Shown here: piece after piece, positions 44,525 through 54,101 of the stretch
Layout: each line of letters begins with the position of its first letter
Numbering within the stretch: position 1 is the stretch's first letter
NCBI RefSeq assembly: GCF_026015985.1
Contig: NZ_CP110389.1
Span: 6,542,001-6,606,000 of the forward strand
Reading direction: 5' to 3'
DNA from: Rhodopseudomonas sp. P2A-2r
Lineage (GTDB): Bacteria; Pseudomonadota; Alphaproteobacteria; Rhizobiales; Xanthobacteraceae
Length of the DNA stretch: 64,000 bases
Program-made: the position numbers and the translations under genes
Notes under the pieces: generated by a model
Databases searched by the model: none
What the model saw: only the letters and a program-made list of their open reading frames with translations
What the model was told of the DNA's origin: nothing

Positions 44525-45733
44525 CTACACCCGCTCGATGATGGTGGCCGTTCCCATGCCGCCGCCAATGCAGAGGGTCACCAACGCGGTGGACTTGCCG
44601 GTGCGTTCGAGTTCGTCGAGCACGGTGCCGAGGATCATGGCGCCGGTGGCGCCGAGCGGATGACCGAGGGCGATGGCGCCGCCGCAGACGTTGATCTTGT
44701 CGTTGTCGATCTCGAACGCCTGCATGAAGCGCAGCACCACCGAGGCGAAGGCCTCGTTGAGCTCGAACAGATCGATGTCCTCGAGCTTCATGCCGGAGCG
44801 TTCCAGCACCTTCTTCGTCACATCCACCGGACCGGTCAGCATCATCGCCGGCTCGGAGCCGATATTGGCGAAGGCGCGGATTTTTGCGCGCGGCTTAAGG
44901 CCAGCTTTTTCGCCGGCTTCCTTGCTACCGAGCAGCACCGCTGCCGCGCCGTCGACGATGCCCGACGAGTTGCCGGCGTGGTGCACGTAGTTCAGCTTCT
45001 CGATTTCCGGATGCGACTGGATCGCCACCGCATCGAAGCCGCCCATCTGGGCCATCGCCACGAAGGACGGCTGCAGTGCCGCCAGCGACTGCATCGTCGT
45101 CGACGGCCGCATGTGCTCGTCCTTGGCCAGAATGGTCAGGCCGTTGATATCCTTGACGGGGATCACCGACTTGTCGAAGCGGCCTTCGTCCCAGGATTTG
45201 GCGGAGCGCTGCTGGCTCTGCACCGCATAGGCATCGACGTCGTCGCGGGAGAAACCGTATTTGGTGGCAATCAGGTCGGCGGAGATGCCCTGCGGCATGA
45301 AGTAAGCCGGCACGGCGATGGACGGATCTACTGGCCAGGCGCCGCCGGAGGCGCCGAGGCCGACGCGGCTCATCGATTCGGCGCCGCCGCCGATGGTCAT
45401 GGCGTGCTGGCCCGACATCACCTGCGCAGCGGCGAAATTCACCGCGTCGAGGCCGGAGGCGCAGAAGCGGTTGACCTGGATGCCAGGCACGTCGTTGCCG
45501 TAGCCCGCCGACAGCGCCGCCATGCGGGCGATGTCGCCGCCGGCCTCGCCGACCGGATCGACGCAGCCGAGGATCACGTCGTCGATGACGTGGGGCTGCA
45601 GGTTGTTGCGTGCCTTCAGCGCCTTCAGCGGCGCGGTGGCCAGCGCCAGCGCGGTCACTTCATGCAGCGCGCCGTCGGCCTTGCCGCGGCCGCGCGGGGT
45701 GCGCACGTGATCGTAGATATAGGCCTCGGGCAT
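44525..45733 (-). CDS. Acetyl-CoA C-acyltransferase (thiolase)
   Basis: 402 residues. The nucleophilic Cys is in NRFCASGLDAV, the substrate loop in ELNEAFASVVLRF, the catalytic His in GGAIALGHPLGATGA, and the second Cys in LCIGGGMGTA. It performs the last step of beta-oxidation, releasing acetyl-CoA. It works with the neighbouring hydratase/dehydrogenase and acyl-CoA dehydrogenase. It reads away from a repeat-filled gap. Confidence 0.94.
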   Translation of the reverse strand: MPEAYIYDHVRTPRGRGKADGALHEVTALALATAPLKALKARNNLQPHVIDDVILGCVDPVGEAGGDIARMAALSAGYGNDVPGIQVNRFCASGLDAVNFAAAQVMSGQHAMTIGGGAESMSRVGLGASGGAWPVDPSIAVPAYFMPQGISADLIATKYGFSRDDVDAYAVQSQQRSAKSWDEGRFDKSVIPVKDINGLTILAKDEHMRPSTTMQSLAALQPSFVAMAQMGGFDAVAIQSHPEIEKLNYVHHAGNSSGIVDGAAAVLLGSKEAGEKAGLKPRAKIRAFANIGSEPAMMLTGPVDVTKKVLERSGMKLEDIDLFELNEAFASVVLRFMQAFEIDNDKINVCGGAIALGHPLGATGAMILGTVLDELERTGKSTALVTLCIGGGMGTATIIERV

Positions 45734-45789
45734 GGGGTCTCCCTTTATTCAGGTCGTGATGTTCACTTACGCGATTTCTTCAAACTCAC

Positions 45790-45924
45790 TGTCGTTACCC
45801 GGCCAAGCGCGCAATTTGCGCGCTAGGACCGGGCGACCCAGTAAACGCTGTGGTTCGCGATCTAATCTCTGCCACCGGAGTATACTGGATCCCCGCATGC
45901 GCGGGGATGACAGTCTGAGTGTGT
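45790..45924. repeat. Dispersed repeat family B, copy 3
   Basis: GTCGTTACCCGGCCAAGCGC, an inverted repeat around GCGCAATTTGCGCGC, CCGGGCGACCCAGTAAACGC, then TACTGGATCCCCGCATGCGC and GGGGATGACA. It has the same order as copy 2 and fills most of the gap between the thiolase and acyl-CoA dehydrogenase genes. Confidence 0.82.
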
Positions 45925-45946
45925 CTTCGAGAGCAGAGCGTAATCG

Positions 45947-47736
45947 TTAGAACGCCTCCGCCGGCAATTCCATGGTCGTCGCGGCACCGGTCTGGACGCG
46001 CCCGAGGTGGACCGAAGTTTCCGGCAGCATCCGTTCCATGAAGAAGCGGCCGGTGACAAGCTTGGTCGTGAGATAAGGCGTCGCACCCGAGGCGGCAATC
46101 TTGTCCTGCGCGACCTTGGCCATCTTCGCCCACATATAGGCGAAGGCGGTGAGGCCGAACAGCTGCATGTAATCGGTGGCGCCGGCGCCGGCATTGTCGG
46201 GCTTCATCATGGCGTTGTTCATCAGCCACATGGTCGCCTGCTGCAAGTGGCCGAGCGCGCCCGAGAGCGGATCGACATAGGGCTTCATCGCCTCGTCGCC
46301 GCCATGCTCCTTGGCAAACGCGGCGACCTCGCCGAAGAAGGCCATGGCAGCACGGCCACCGTCGCGTGGCAGCTTGCGACCCACCAGGTCGAGTGCCTGG
46401 ATGCCGTTGGCGCCCTCATAGATCATGGCGATGCGGGCATCGCGCACGAACTGCTCCATGCCCCATTCGGCGATATAACCATGGCCGCCGAACATCTGCT
46501 GCGCCGAGACCGCATTGGCGAAGCCGCCATCGGTGAGCACGCCCTTCAGCACCGGGGTCATCAGGCCCAGATGGTCGTCGGCGGCCTGACGCTCCTTGGC
46601 GTCGTCGGAGCGATGCGCGACGTCGCTCTTCAGCGCGGTCCACACCACCATGGCGCGCGCCGCCTCGTTGAAGGCGCGGATGGTCAACAGCGTGCGGCGC
46701 ACGTCGGGATGCACGATGATCGGATCGGCCGGCTTGTCCGGCGCCTTCGGCCCGGTCAGCGAGCGGCCCTGCAGGCGATCCTTCGCATAGGCCACGGCGT
46801 TCTGGTAGGCGACCTCGGACTGCGCGAGGCCCTGCACGGCGACGCCGAGCCGGGCCTCGTTCATCATCACGAACATACCCTGCATGCCCTTGTTCTCTTC
46901 ACCGATCAGCCAGCCCTGGGCGTTGTCGTAGTTCATCACGCAGGTGGAATTGCCGTGAATGCCCATCTTGTGCTCGATCGAGCCGCACGACACACCGTTG
47001 CGCGCACCCAATGAGCCGTCGGCATTGACCAGAACCTTGGGCACCACGAACAGCGACACGCCCTTGATGCCGGCCGGTGCGCCCTCGATACGCGCCAGCA
47101 CCAGATGGATGATGTTGTCGGCCAGGTCATGCTCGCCGGCCGAGATGAAGATCTTGGTGCCGGAGATCTTGTAGCTGCCGTCGTCCTGCTTCACCGCCTT
47201 GGTGCGCAACAGACCGAGATCGGTGCCGCAATGCGGTTCGGTCAGGTTCATGGTGCCGGTCCATTCGCCGGACACCATCTTGGGCAGGAAGATCGCCTTC
47301 TGCTCCGGCCGGCCATGCACCACCAGCGCCGCGGTGGCGCCCATGGTAAGGCCGCCATACATCGAGAACGCCATGTTGGCGGAGCACTGGAATTCGTTGA
47401 CCGCCTGCGACAGCGCCACCGGCAGGCCCTGACCGCCATATTCCACCGGCGCCGACAGGCCGAGCCAGCCGCTCTCGGTCACCTGGTTGTAGGCATGCTT
47501 GAAACCCTTCGGCGTGGTCACGCTGCCATCGTCGTGGCGAACGCAGCCTTCGAGATCGCCGACGCGGTTGAGCGGTTGCAGCACCTGCTCGCTGAGTTTC
47601 GCCGCTTCCTGCAGGATCGCTTCGCGAACATCGGCGGAGGCGTCGGAGAATCCCGGCAGGTTATTATAGCGATCGAACTGGAATACGTCGTTGAGCAGGA
47701 AACCAACGTCTTCGAGGGGGCTTTGTAGCTGGGCAT
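45947..47736 (-). CDS. Acyl-CoA dehydrogenase, 5' end frameshifted
   Basis: The body (about 590 residues) is a FadE-like dehydrogenase: MNLTEPHCGTDLGLLRTKAV, the flavin-binding KISGTKIFISAGEHDL, and GHGYIAEWGMEQFVRDARI with IAMIYEGANGIQALDLVGRK, where the catalytic Glu is expected. It makes the first double bond in beta-oxidation. The natural start is ATG 47736 (AAGGA upstream, reading MPSYKAP). After seven codons the frame breaks: GCCCCCTCGAAGAC needs one more C to continue as LEDVGFLLNDVF in the body frame. No in-frame start lies near. So it is either a pseudogene from a C-run contraction or a base-call error. Confidence 0.75.
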
Positions 47737-47745
47737 GGGGGATCC

Positions 47746-48141
47746 TTAAGTGGAAATCGCTGGCTGGCGGGCAAGCTGTTCGCCCATCAGGCGGTGCAGA
47801 AGGTTGATGGCCTTGAGTGGGCGCACCATGACTTTGAAGTGCGTGATGCGGCCGTCGCCATCGAAGGTGATGATGTCGGCGCCATTGATCGCGATGCCTT
47901 CGAGCTTGGTATCGAATTCCAGGACGACGCCGGTGTCGTTGCGCCACTCGCCGCGATAGGCGAAGCCGGGACCGCCCAGCACTTGCTCGGCACTGACGAG
48001 ATATTTGAAGACGATATCACGGCCGCGTTGCGGCGTATGTACGACGGGGCTCTCGAACACCGCGTCAGGATGCAGCAGATCCCACAGCGCGGCGCGATCG
48101 TGCTCGCGCATGTAGGCGTACCACCTGTCGAGTCCGGTCAT
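47746..48141 (-). CDS. SnoaL/NTF2-like protein
   Basis: 131 residues with the cone-shaped NTF2-like pattern: MTGLDRWYAYMREHDRAAL, LLHPDAVFESPVVHTPQRG, FEFDTKLEGIAINGADIITF-like strands and DGDGRITHFKVMVRPLKAI. Such proteins are small isomerases or binding proteins; no reaction can be assigned. It lies 9 bp upstream of the acyl-CoA dehydrogenase ATG, so the two form an operon. A GTG three codons upstream is a possible alternative start. Confidence 0.8.
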   Translation of the reverse strand: MTGLDRWYAYMREHDRAALWDLLHPDAVFESPVVHTPQRGRDIVFKYLVSAEQVLGGPGFAYRGEWRNDTGVVLEFDTKLEGIAINGADIITFDGDGRITHFKVMVRPLKAINLLHRLMGEQLARQPAIST

Positions 48142-48210
48142 CGCCAGCACCCTTTGTCGCTTCCATACATCCCTGCATGGAAAACTATCCGCGACGGGTA
48201 GCTGCCGTCA

Positions 48211-48224
48211 ATACATATGTGTAT
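48211..48224. promoter_or_regulatory. Candidate TetR operator
   Basis: ATACATATGTGTAT is a near-perfect inverted repeat with one mismatch. It lies between the divergent NTF2-like/acyl-CoA dehydrogenase operon and the TetR gene. Its position 10 bp before the chosen GTG start suits autorepression and control of the divergent operon. Confidence 0.45.
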
Positions 48225-48233
48225 GGTGACGCC

Positions 48234-48770
48234 GTGAAAGATCGGCTGACCATAACGGACTGGATCAAGCACGGCCTGCGAACGCTGGCCGGTCAGGGCG
48301 AGAGTGCCCTGAAAGTCGGCGCGCTGGCCGCCGGGCTGAACGTGTCCCGCGGCAGCTTCTATTGGCATTTCAAGGACATAGACGACTACCGCCAGACCCT
48401 GTTGCGGGAGTGGGCGGTACGCGCCGGCGAACAGGTGATTCGCGACATCGATGCCACCATCACCGGTCCGGCGCGGCTGACGGCCTTGATGCGGCTCGCT
48501 TTCGAGGAGGATCGCAGCCTCGACCGGGCCATCCGGTCGTGGGCGACGGCCGACGCGTCGGCGGCAGCGGTCGTGGCCTCCGTCGATGTGCAGCGTGTGG
48601 CCTATATTGCCAAACTGCTGACCGAATCCGGGGTTGAGGTCCGAAGGGCGATGCCGCGCGCCGAGTTCATCTACTGGGCCTATATCGGCCAGCCCGCGGT
48701 CATGCACCAGGCACACACCGCCATCACGGAGGCCGACATCGACGACCTCAGCGCGCTGTTCACGCGCTAA
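48234..48770 (+). CDS. TetR family transcriptional regulator
   Basis: 178 residues from GTG 48234 (MKDRLTITDWIKHGLRTLAG). An N-terminal helix-turn-helix (ALKVGALAAGLNVSRGSFYW, then HFKDIDDYRQTLL) and an all-helical ligand domain. The start at 48177 is open in frame but would put the near-palindrome inside the gene and gives a non-family N-terminus. It probably represses the divergent acyl-CoA dehydrogenase operon in response to an acyl-CoA or similar ligand (inference from position). Confidence 0.87.
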   Translation: MKDRLTITDWIKHGLRTLAGQGESALKVGALAAGLNVSRGSFYWHFKDIDDYRQTLLREWAVRAGEQVIRDIDATITGPARLTALMRLAFEEDRSLDRAIRSWATADASAAAVVASVDVQRVAYIAKLLTESGVEVRRAMPRAEFIYWAYIGQPAVMHQAHTAITEADIDDLSALFTR

Positions 48771-48820
48771 ATCCTCGTCGGCCGGCGCGGATTAACTTTC
48801 GCGCCCTGCGGACGAGTTCC

Positions 48821-48837
48821 TTAACCCGTTATTTACC
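48821..48837 (+). promoter_or_regulatory. CtrA-like site TTAA-N7-TTTACC
   Basis: TTAACCCGTTATTTACC followed by GTAAC lies about 125 bp upstream of the PodJ-like start. It has the same layout as the sites at 7151 and 9989. A further ATTAAC lies 31 bp upstream of it. The repeats are seen; CtrA binding is inferred. Confidence 0.5.
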
Positions 48838-48959
48838 GTAACACGAAAAAGTCGAAGCGAGAGGCAGACGACCTGCGCCGCTTTCGATTGTCTCGGTCGA
48901 GTGGGACGCGCGGGAAGGCCTCGGGTGCAGTTGCGCCAGGCTCGGAACCGGACGAAAGC

Positions 48960-51900
48960 ATGAATTCGCGCGTATCGTGGAGTGTTGAAGGTATCGAGCC
49001 GACCGTGCGGGAGCGGGCTGAAGCCGCCGCACGACGGGCCGGCATGTCGCTGGGCGACTGGCTGAACTCGACCATCGGTGAGTCCTCGGCGAATTACACG
49101 TCACCCCATCCGCATGGCCGCAGCGAAGCGCCGCGCCAGGCCGCCCGTCCGCCGCTGCCGGAGCGCGACGTGCAGGACGTTGCTGAAATCCACCAGCGAC
49201 TGGACTCCATCACCCGACAGATCGACCAGATGTCCCGCCCCGCGGTCCGCGGCGAACCCGGCGTGGCACGGCAACTCAACGATGCCATTTCCCGGCTCGA
49301 CGCCCGGCTGTCGCAAATCGGCAGCCCGGCGCCGGCCCCGCTGATGCAGGAGGCGCCGCGCACCGCCGACATGGTCGAGCGCGCCGCCGCACAGGTCTAC
49401 AACAGCCCGCCCTACAGCCTGCCGGCCTATGAAGCTGCGCCGCCCTATGAAGCTTCGCCACCGCTGACGCCTTCGCTGGATTTCGCCATCGCCGAAATCG
49501 CCGCCCGCCAGCACGAGCTCGACGGCGCTTCCGAGCGCATTTCCGCGCCGCGCCACGCGCCGATGGCACCGCCGGCGGCTCCGGCCGCGGCGCCGCAGAT
49601 GCCGGCACCCGCGCCGGCGCCCGTGGTGCAGGCCCCCGCCCCCGACATGTCCGGCCTGGAACGGCAGCTGTCGCAGATCACCAGCAAGATCGAGGCGCTG
49701 CAGCGTCCGGACAACGCCGTCGAGCAATCGATCGCCGTATTCCGCTCCGAGCTGGCCGAGATCCGCAACGTCATCACCGAAGCGCTGCCGCGCCGCGCCA
49801 TCGAATCCCTCGAGAATGAGATCCGCTCGCTCGGCCGCCGCATCGACGACAGCAAGCACAGCGGCATGAACGGCCAGGCGCTGGCCGGCCTCGAGCGCGC
49901 GCTCGCCGACATCTATCAGACGCTGCGCACCCTGACGCCCGCCGAACAGCTCGCCGGTTTCGACGAGACGATCCGCAACCTCGGCACCAAGATCGACCTG
50001 ATCGTGCGCTCCAGCGACGATCCCGGCACGCTGCAGCAGCTCGACAGCGCCATCGCCGCGCTGCGCGCCATCGTATCCAACGTCGCCTCCAACGAGGCGC
50101 TGGCCCGGGTCAGCGACGACGTGCAGAAGCTGTCGGCGAAGGTCGACCAGATCGCCCAGGCAGACAATCACAGCGAGTCCTTCGCCGCCCTGGAGGCGCG
50201 CATTGCGACGCTGACCACGACGCTGGAAAACCGCGACCGTCCGGTGGCGACGCCGAGCTCCGATCAGCTCGAAGCCGCGTTGCGCGCGCTGAGCGACCGG
50301 CTCGACAATCTGTCGGTCGGCAACGACAGTTCGTCGACTTTCGCGCATCTCGAACAGCGCGTGTCCTATCTGCTCGAGCGGCTCGAGCACGCCGCCGACA
50401 ACCGCTCCGGCAATCTCGGCCGCGTCGAGGACGGGCTGCAGGACATCCTGCGCCACCTCGAGAAGCAACAGACCGCCTTCGGCGCACTGGTCGACAGCCG
50501 CAGCAGCGGCCCGTCGATGGATCCCGCGCTGGTCGACACCATCAAGCGCGAACTGTCCGACATGCGCTTCAGCCAGACCGAGACCGACCGGCACACCCAG
50601 GATTCGCTCGAAGTCGTCCACAATACCCTCGGCCATGTGGTCGATCGGCTCGCCATGATCGAAGGCGACCTGCGCGCGGTGCGCGCCGCGCCGGTCACCG
50701 CGCAGGCGCAGGCGCACGTGCCGGCCGCAGCGCCGCAGCCCGCATCTCCCCGATCGCATCCGCGCCGATCGTGCCGCCGCCGCCCCGGCCGGAGTTGCAG
50801 AACCCGGCGCAAAGCGCGATGCCGGTGCGGCCGCCGCAGCCACCGGCCGCGCCCCAGCCTCCGAGCAAGCCGCAGGGCAAGCAGTTCGACGCCGCGCCGC
50901 GCGAGTTCGCCGCCACAGCGGTGTCGCACGAGCCGGCGCCGTCCTTCGTGCCCAAGGCGATCAGCGACATCCTCGATCCGCGCAAGGGCACGGCACCCGC
51001 GCGCACGGCGATCGCGCCCGATCTGCCGCCCGATTATCCGCTCGAGCCCGGCACCCGTCCGCAGGGCCGCAGCGCGGCGCCGTCGCCGTCGGAGCGCATC
51101 GCCGCTTCGGAAGAAGCGATCAGCGAATTGTCGTCCGGCGCCCGCGAGCAGGCCACCGCATCGAGCTTCATCGCCGCCGCGCGCCGCGCCGCGCAAGCCG
51201 CCGCGTCCGCCCCGGGAGGCGACAAGTCCAAGACTGCCGCGAAGACCGCGGCGAAGTCGGCGACGAACACTGCCGCCGGCGACAAGAGCGCCTCGACCAT
51301 CAGCGCGAAGATCCGCTCCTTGCTGGTCGGCGCCAGCGTGGTGGTGATCGTGCTCGGCTCGTTCAAGGTGGCCATGACGCTGCTCGACGGCAGTGCACCG
51401 GCCCCGGTGGCCGAGAACAGCCAGCCGATGCAGCTGACCCCGCCCGAGCCGATCGAACCCCCGGCCCAGGCACGGCCCGCAACGCCGTCGCAGACCACGC
51501 CGGCGATGACCTCGCCGACCCCGATCGGCCGCCAGTCGATGGCACCGCAGGCGCCAGCGCCCCAGGCTTCGGCACCGCAGGCCGCACCGGTTCCGTTCGT
51601 GGCCGAACTCGCCGCGCCGCAGAACACCGCTCCCGCTGCGCTGGCCAATGCCGGCGACGTCACCGGCTCGATCACCGTGCCGCAGGCCGCGCCGGTGCTG
51701 CCGGCCAGCAATTACAAGCTCTCCGTCGTGCCGGTGCCCGCCGCCGAACGGCTGCCCGACGGCATCGGCGGCGTGGCGCTGCGCAACGCCGCGCTGAAGG
51801 GCGACGCCAGCGCCGCCTACGAGGTCGGCGTGCGCTATGCCGAGGGCAAGGGCGTGCCGCAGAGCTACGACGAGGCCGCCAAATGGTACGACCGCGCGGC

Positions 51901-52441
51901 GCAGGCCGGCGTCGTGCCGGCGATGTTCCGGCTGGGAACGCTCTACGAAAAGGGCCTCAGCGTGAAGAAGGACCTCGACACCGCGCGGCGCTACTACATG
52001 CAGGCAGCCGACCGCGGCAACGCCAAGGCGATGCACAATCTCGCCGTGCTCGAGGCCGATGGCGGCACCAAGGGCGCCAACTACAAGAGCGCGTCGCAGT
52101 GGTTCCGCAAGGCCGCCGAGCGCGGCGTCGCCGACAGCCAGTTCAACCTCGGCATCCTCTATGCGCGCGGCATCGGCGTCGACCAGAACCTCGCCGAATC
52201 CTTCAAGTGGTTCAGCCTGGCCGCAGCCCAGGGCGACGCCGATTCCGGCCGCAAGCGCGACGACATCGCCAAGCGGCTCGATCCGCAGTCGCTGGCAGCG
52301 GCCCGGCTGGCCGTCCAGACCTTCGTGCCGGAAGGCCAACCCGACGACGCCATCAACGTGGCGACGCCGGCCGGCGGCTGGGATGCGGCGCCGGCCCAGA
52401 CCAGCGCCAGGCCGACGCCGGGCAAGCGCGCGGCGCGCTGA
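48960..52441 (+). CDS. PodJ-like polar organiser with Sel1 repeats, frameshifted in the middle
   Basis: It would be about 1160 residues if intact. The start MNSRVSWSVEGIEPTVRERA, AARRAGMSLGDWLN matches the PodJ N-terminal motif. Long coiled coils (about 100-570) and Pro/Ala-rich linkers follow, then one membrane helix (LLVGASVVVIVLGSFKVAM, about 51320-51376). The periplasmic Sel1 repeats (GDASAAYEVGVRYAEGKGVP, then three more) run to about 52290. The frame changes near 50742: QPAS becomes Arg/Ser-rich nonsense, while the -1 frame continues ISPIASAPIVPPPPRPELQ. One extra C would rejoin them. So it is either a truncated cytoplasmic protein or a base-call error. Family members place pole-specific complexes; this one lacks an obvious peptidoglycan-binding C-terminus. 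Confidence 0.8.
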
Positions 52442-52453
52442 TCCGCGCGCCGC

Positions 52454-53161
52454 TCAAACTGGGGCTTCGGCCGGTTCTGACATCGTCACCCGGTTCCTGA
52501 CGCTGGGGCGCTCCTGCATCCGCGCGTACCAGGCTTGAAGAGTTGCGCACTCCGCCGGCACTGGGAGCTTCACAATGTCCGCAAAGATCAGACCGCCGAT
52601 GACCGTGATGTCGGCCATCGAGAACACCTCGCCGGCGACGAACGGCCGGGTTCTCAGGATGCCGTCGAAGTAGTGCATTCCTTTCAGCGCCTTGTCGCGC
52701 TGACGGAAACCCCATTCGGCGTTCTGATAGACCTCGACGGCGGGTCCCAGCCCGCGCGTCGCATGATGGAAATAGACGCTGACGGCGTCGAGCAGCTCCA
52801 GCTCGGCGCGCTTGCTCATCATGTGGATCATGCCCTTTTCCCGCGGAGTCCGGCCGGTGAGCGTGGGAGCGCCATCGAGCGCATCGAGATATTCGGTGAT
52901 CGCCGTGCATTCGCCGATGAAGGTTCCGTCGTCGAGTTCGAGCACCGGCAGCGTGCCCGAGTAATTCCGGGCGAGATGTTCTGGCTGCTTGTGCTCGCCC
53001 TTGAACAGGTCGACGGTCACAAAGCGGACGCGCGATTGCAGGTCCTTTTCGGCCAGCGCGATGCGAACGCGCGCCGGATAGGGGCCGGTTGGCCAGTCGT
53101 AAATCGTCATCGCCGCGGGTCTGGTTGATCCGATATCGACCATGTCAGCATCCACCTTCAT
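52454..53161 (-). CDS. Glutathione S-transferase family protein
   Basis: 235 residues from ATG 53161; GST homology begins at MTIYDWPTGPYPARVRIALA (ATG 53110). The longer start is kept because AGG and AGAGAGA precede it while the shorter has no ribosome binding site. Thioredoxin-like N-domain (NYSGTLPVLELDDGTFIGEC, then AITEYLDAL) and helical C-domain (FSMADITVIGGLIFADIVKL). The substrate is unknown. It is divergent from a TetR gene with two matching operators between, so probably an inducible detoxification gene. Confidence 0.88.
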   Translation of the reverse strand: MKVDADMVDIGSTRPAAMTIYDWPTGPYPARVRIALAEKDLQSRVRFVTVDLFKGEHKQPEHLARNYSGTLPVLELDDGTFIGECTAITEYLDALDGAPTLTGRTPREKGMIHMMSKRAELELLDAVSVYFHHATRGLGPAVEVYQNAEWGFRQRDKALKGMHYFDGILRTRPFVAGEVFSMADITVIGGLIFADIVKLPVPAECATLQAWYARMQERPSVRNRVTMSEPAEAPV

Positions 53162-53166
53162 TCTCT

Positions 53167-53243
53167 CTACCTATCAGTTGGTAGGCATCGTTTTAAGGTT
53201 GTGAAGTCTGACAGTCAACGCCTATCTATCACTTGGTAGGCAC
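53167..53243. promoter_or_regulatory. Twin TetR operators in the GST/TetR divergent region
   Basis: CTACCTATCAGTTGGTAGGC (53167-53186) and CTATCTATCACTTGGTAGGC (53222-53241) are near-identical copies 55 bp apart. The first is a CTACC-N8-GGTAG inverted repeat. One copy lies over the GST leader and the other over the TetR leader, so the regulator can repress both. Confidence 0.75.
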
Positions 53244-53267
53244 AGATGATGAGACTGAGGATTGGGC

Positions 53268-53831
53268 ATGAGTTCAAATTCCAAGGAAGCTATCCTGGCG
53301 GCAGCCAAAGGCACTGCTCAGGCGCACGGCTACGGCGGCCTGAATTTTCGCGATCTCGCGGCAGAAGTCGGCATCAAGGCCGCGAGCATCTACCATCACT
53401 TCCCGAGCAAGGCCGATCTCGGCGCAGCGGTCGCAAAACGCTATTGGCAGGACACAGCGGCGGCCCTTGAGGCTCTGCTGGCCGGATCCGCGGATCCGGC
53501 AGATGCCCTGCGCCGATATCCCGATACGTTCCGCAGGGCGCTGACGAACGACAATCGCATGTGCCTGTGCAGCTTCATGGCCGCCGAAGTTGACGACCTG
53601 CCCGACGCGGTGAGGAAGGAGATCCAGAGCTTTGCCGACGTGAATGTTGCCTGGCTCGGCAGGGTTCTGACCGCTGCAGCCGTGGTCAGTTCCGGCGAGA
53701 GCGAGCGGCGCGCGCGCGCCATCTTCGCCGCCGTCGCCGGCGCCCAGTTGATGGCGAGGAGCCGGTCGGACATCTCGCTCTATGACGCGACCATCGATAG
53801 CTACCGGGACGCTGGTCTGCTGCCGGCCTAG
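53268..53831 (+). CDS. TetR family transcriptional regulator
   Basis: 187 residues from ATG 53268 (GAGGATT upstream; an in-frame TTG lies two codons before). Helix-turn-helix LNFRDLAAEVGIKAASIYHH, then FPSKADLGAAVAKRYW; ligand domain with MCLCSFMAAEVDDLP holding two Cys that might react with electrophiles. Expected to control itself and the divergent GST through the paired operators. Confidence 0.9.
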   Translation: MSSNSKEAILAAAKGTAQAHGYGGLNFRDLAAEVGIKAASIYHHFPSKADLGAAVAKRYWQDTAAALEALLAGSADPADALRRYPDTFRRALTNDNRMCLCSFMAAEVDDLPDAVRKEIQSFADVNVAWLGRVLTAAAVVSSGESERRARAIFAAVAGAQLMARSRSDISLYDATIDSYRDAGLLPA

Positions 53832-54101
53832 CAGGAGATCTTCCAATGATCGTGAGACGACAGCCGCGCGTTAATCTGAATCATTCACCACCTTGGAAAT
53901 TGCCTGACGAAGCGGAGCCGGAAACCCGCCTTCGACGGATTCTTTAATCCCGCCAGCGGGCGAATTCGTCTATGCAGGGAGCGCGGCGCGCGACCCGCGC
54001 CACCAAGAAACAGGCTGTGAGCGGCGCAAGCCCTGCTCACGACCACATCCGAAGCGAACGCGCGTGCAGCTTTCCTTCCGATCGCCGACATCCCGGTCAA
54101 C
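53832..54101. other. Intergenic region before the TauE/SafE gene
   Basis: 270 bp without a complete gene. Its right end looks like the missing N-terminus of the permease: GTGCAGCTTTC then CTTCCGATCGCCGACATCCC would read MQLS-LPIADIPVN if one C were added near 54073. Nothing else is recognised. Confidence 0.45.

Noticed and set aside
50743..51347. C-terminal 200 residues of the upstream PodJ-like frame
   Set aside because: Arg/Ser/Pro-rich with no similarity to the family; the neighbouring frame carries the real continuation, so this is out-of-frame translation.
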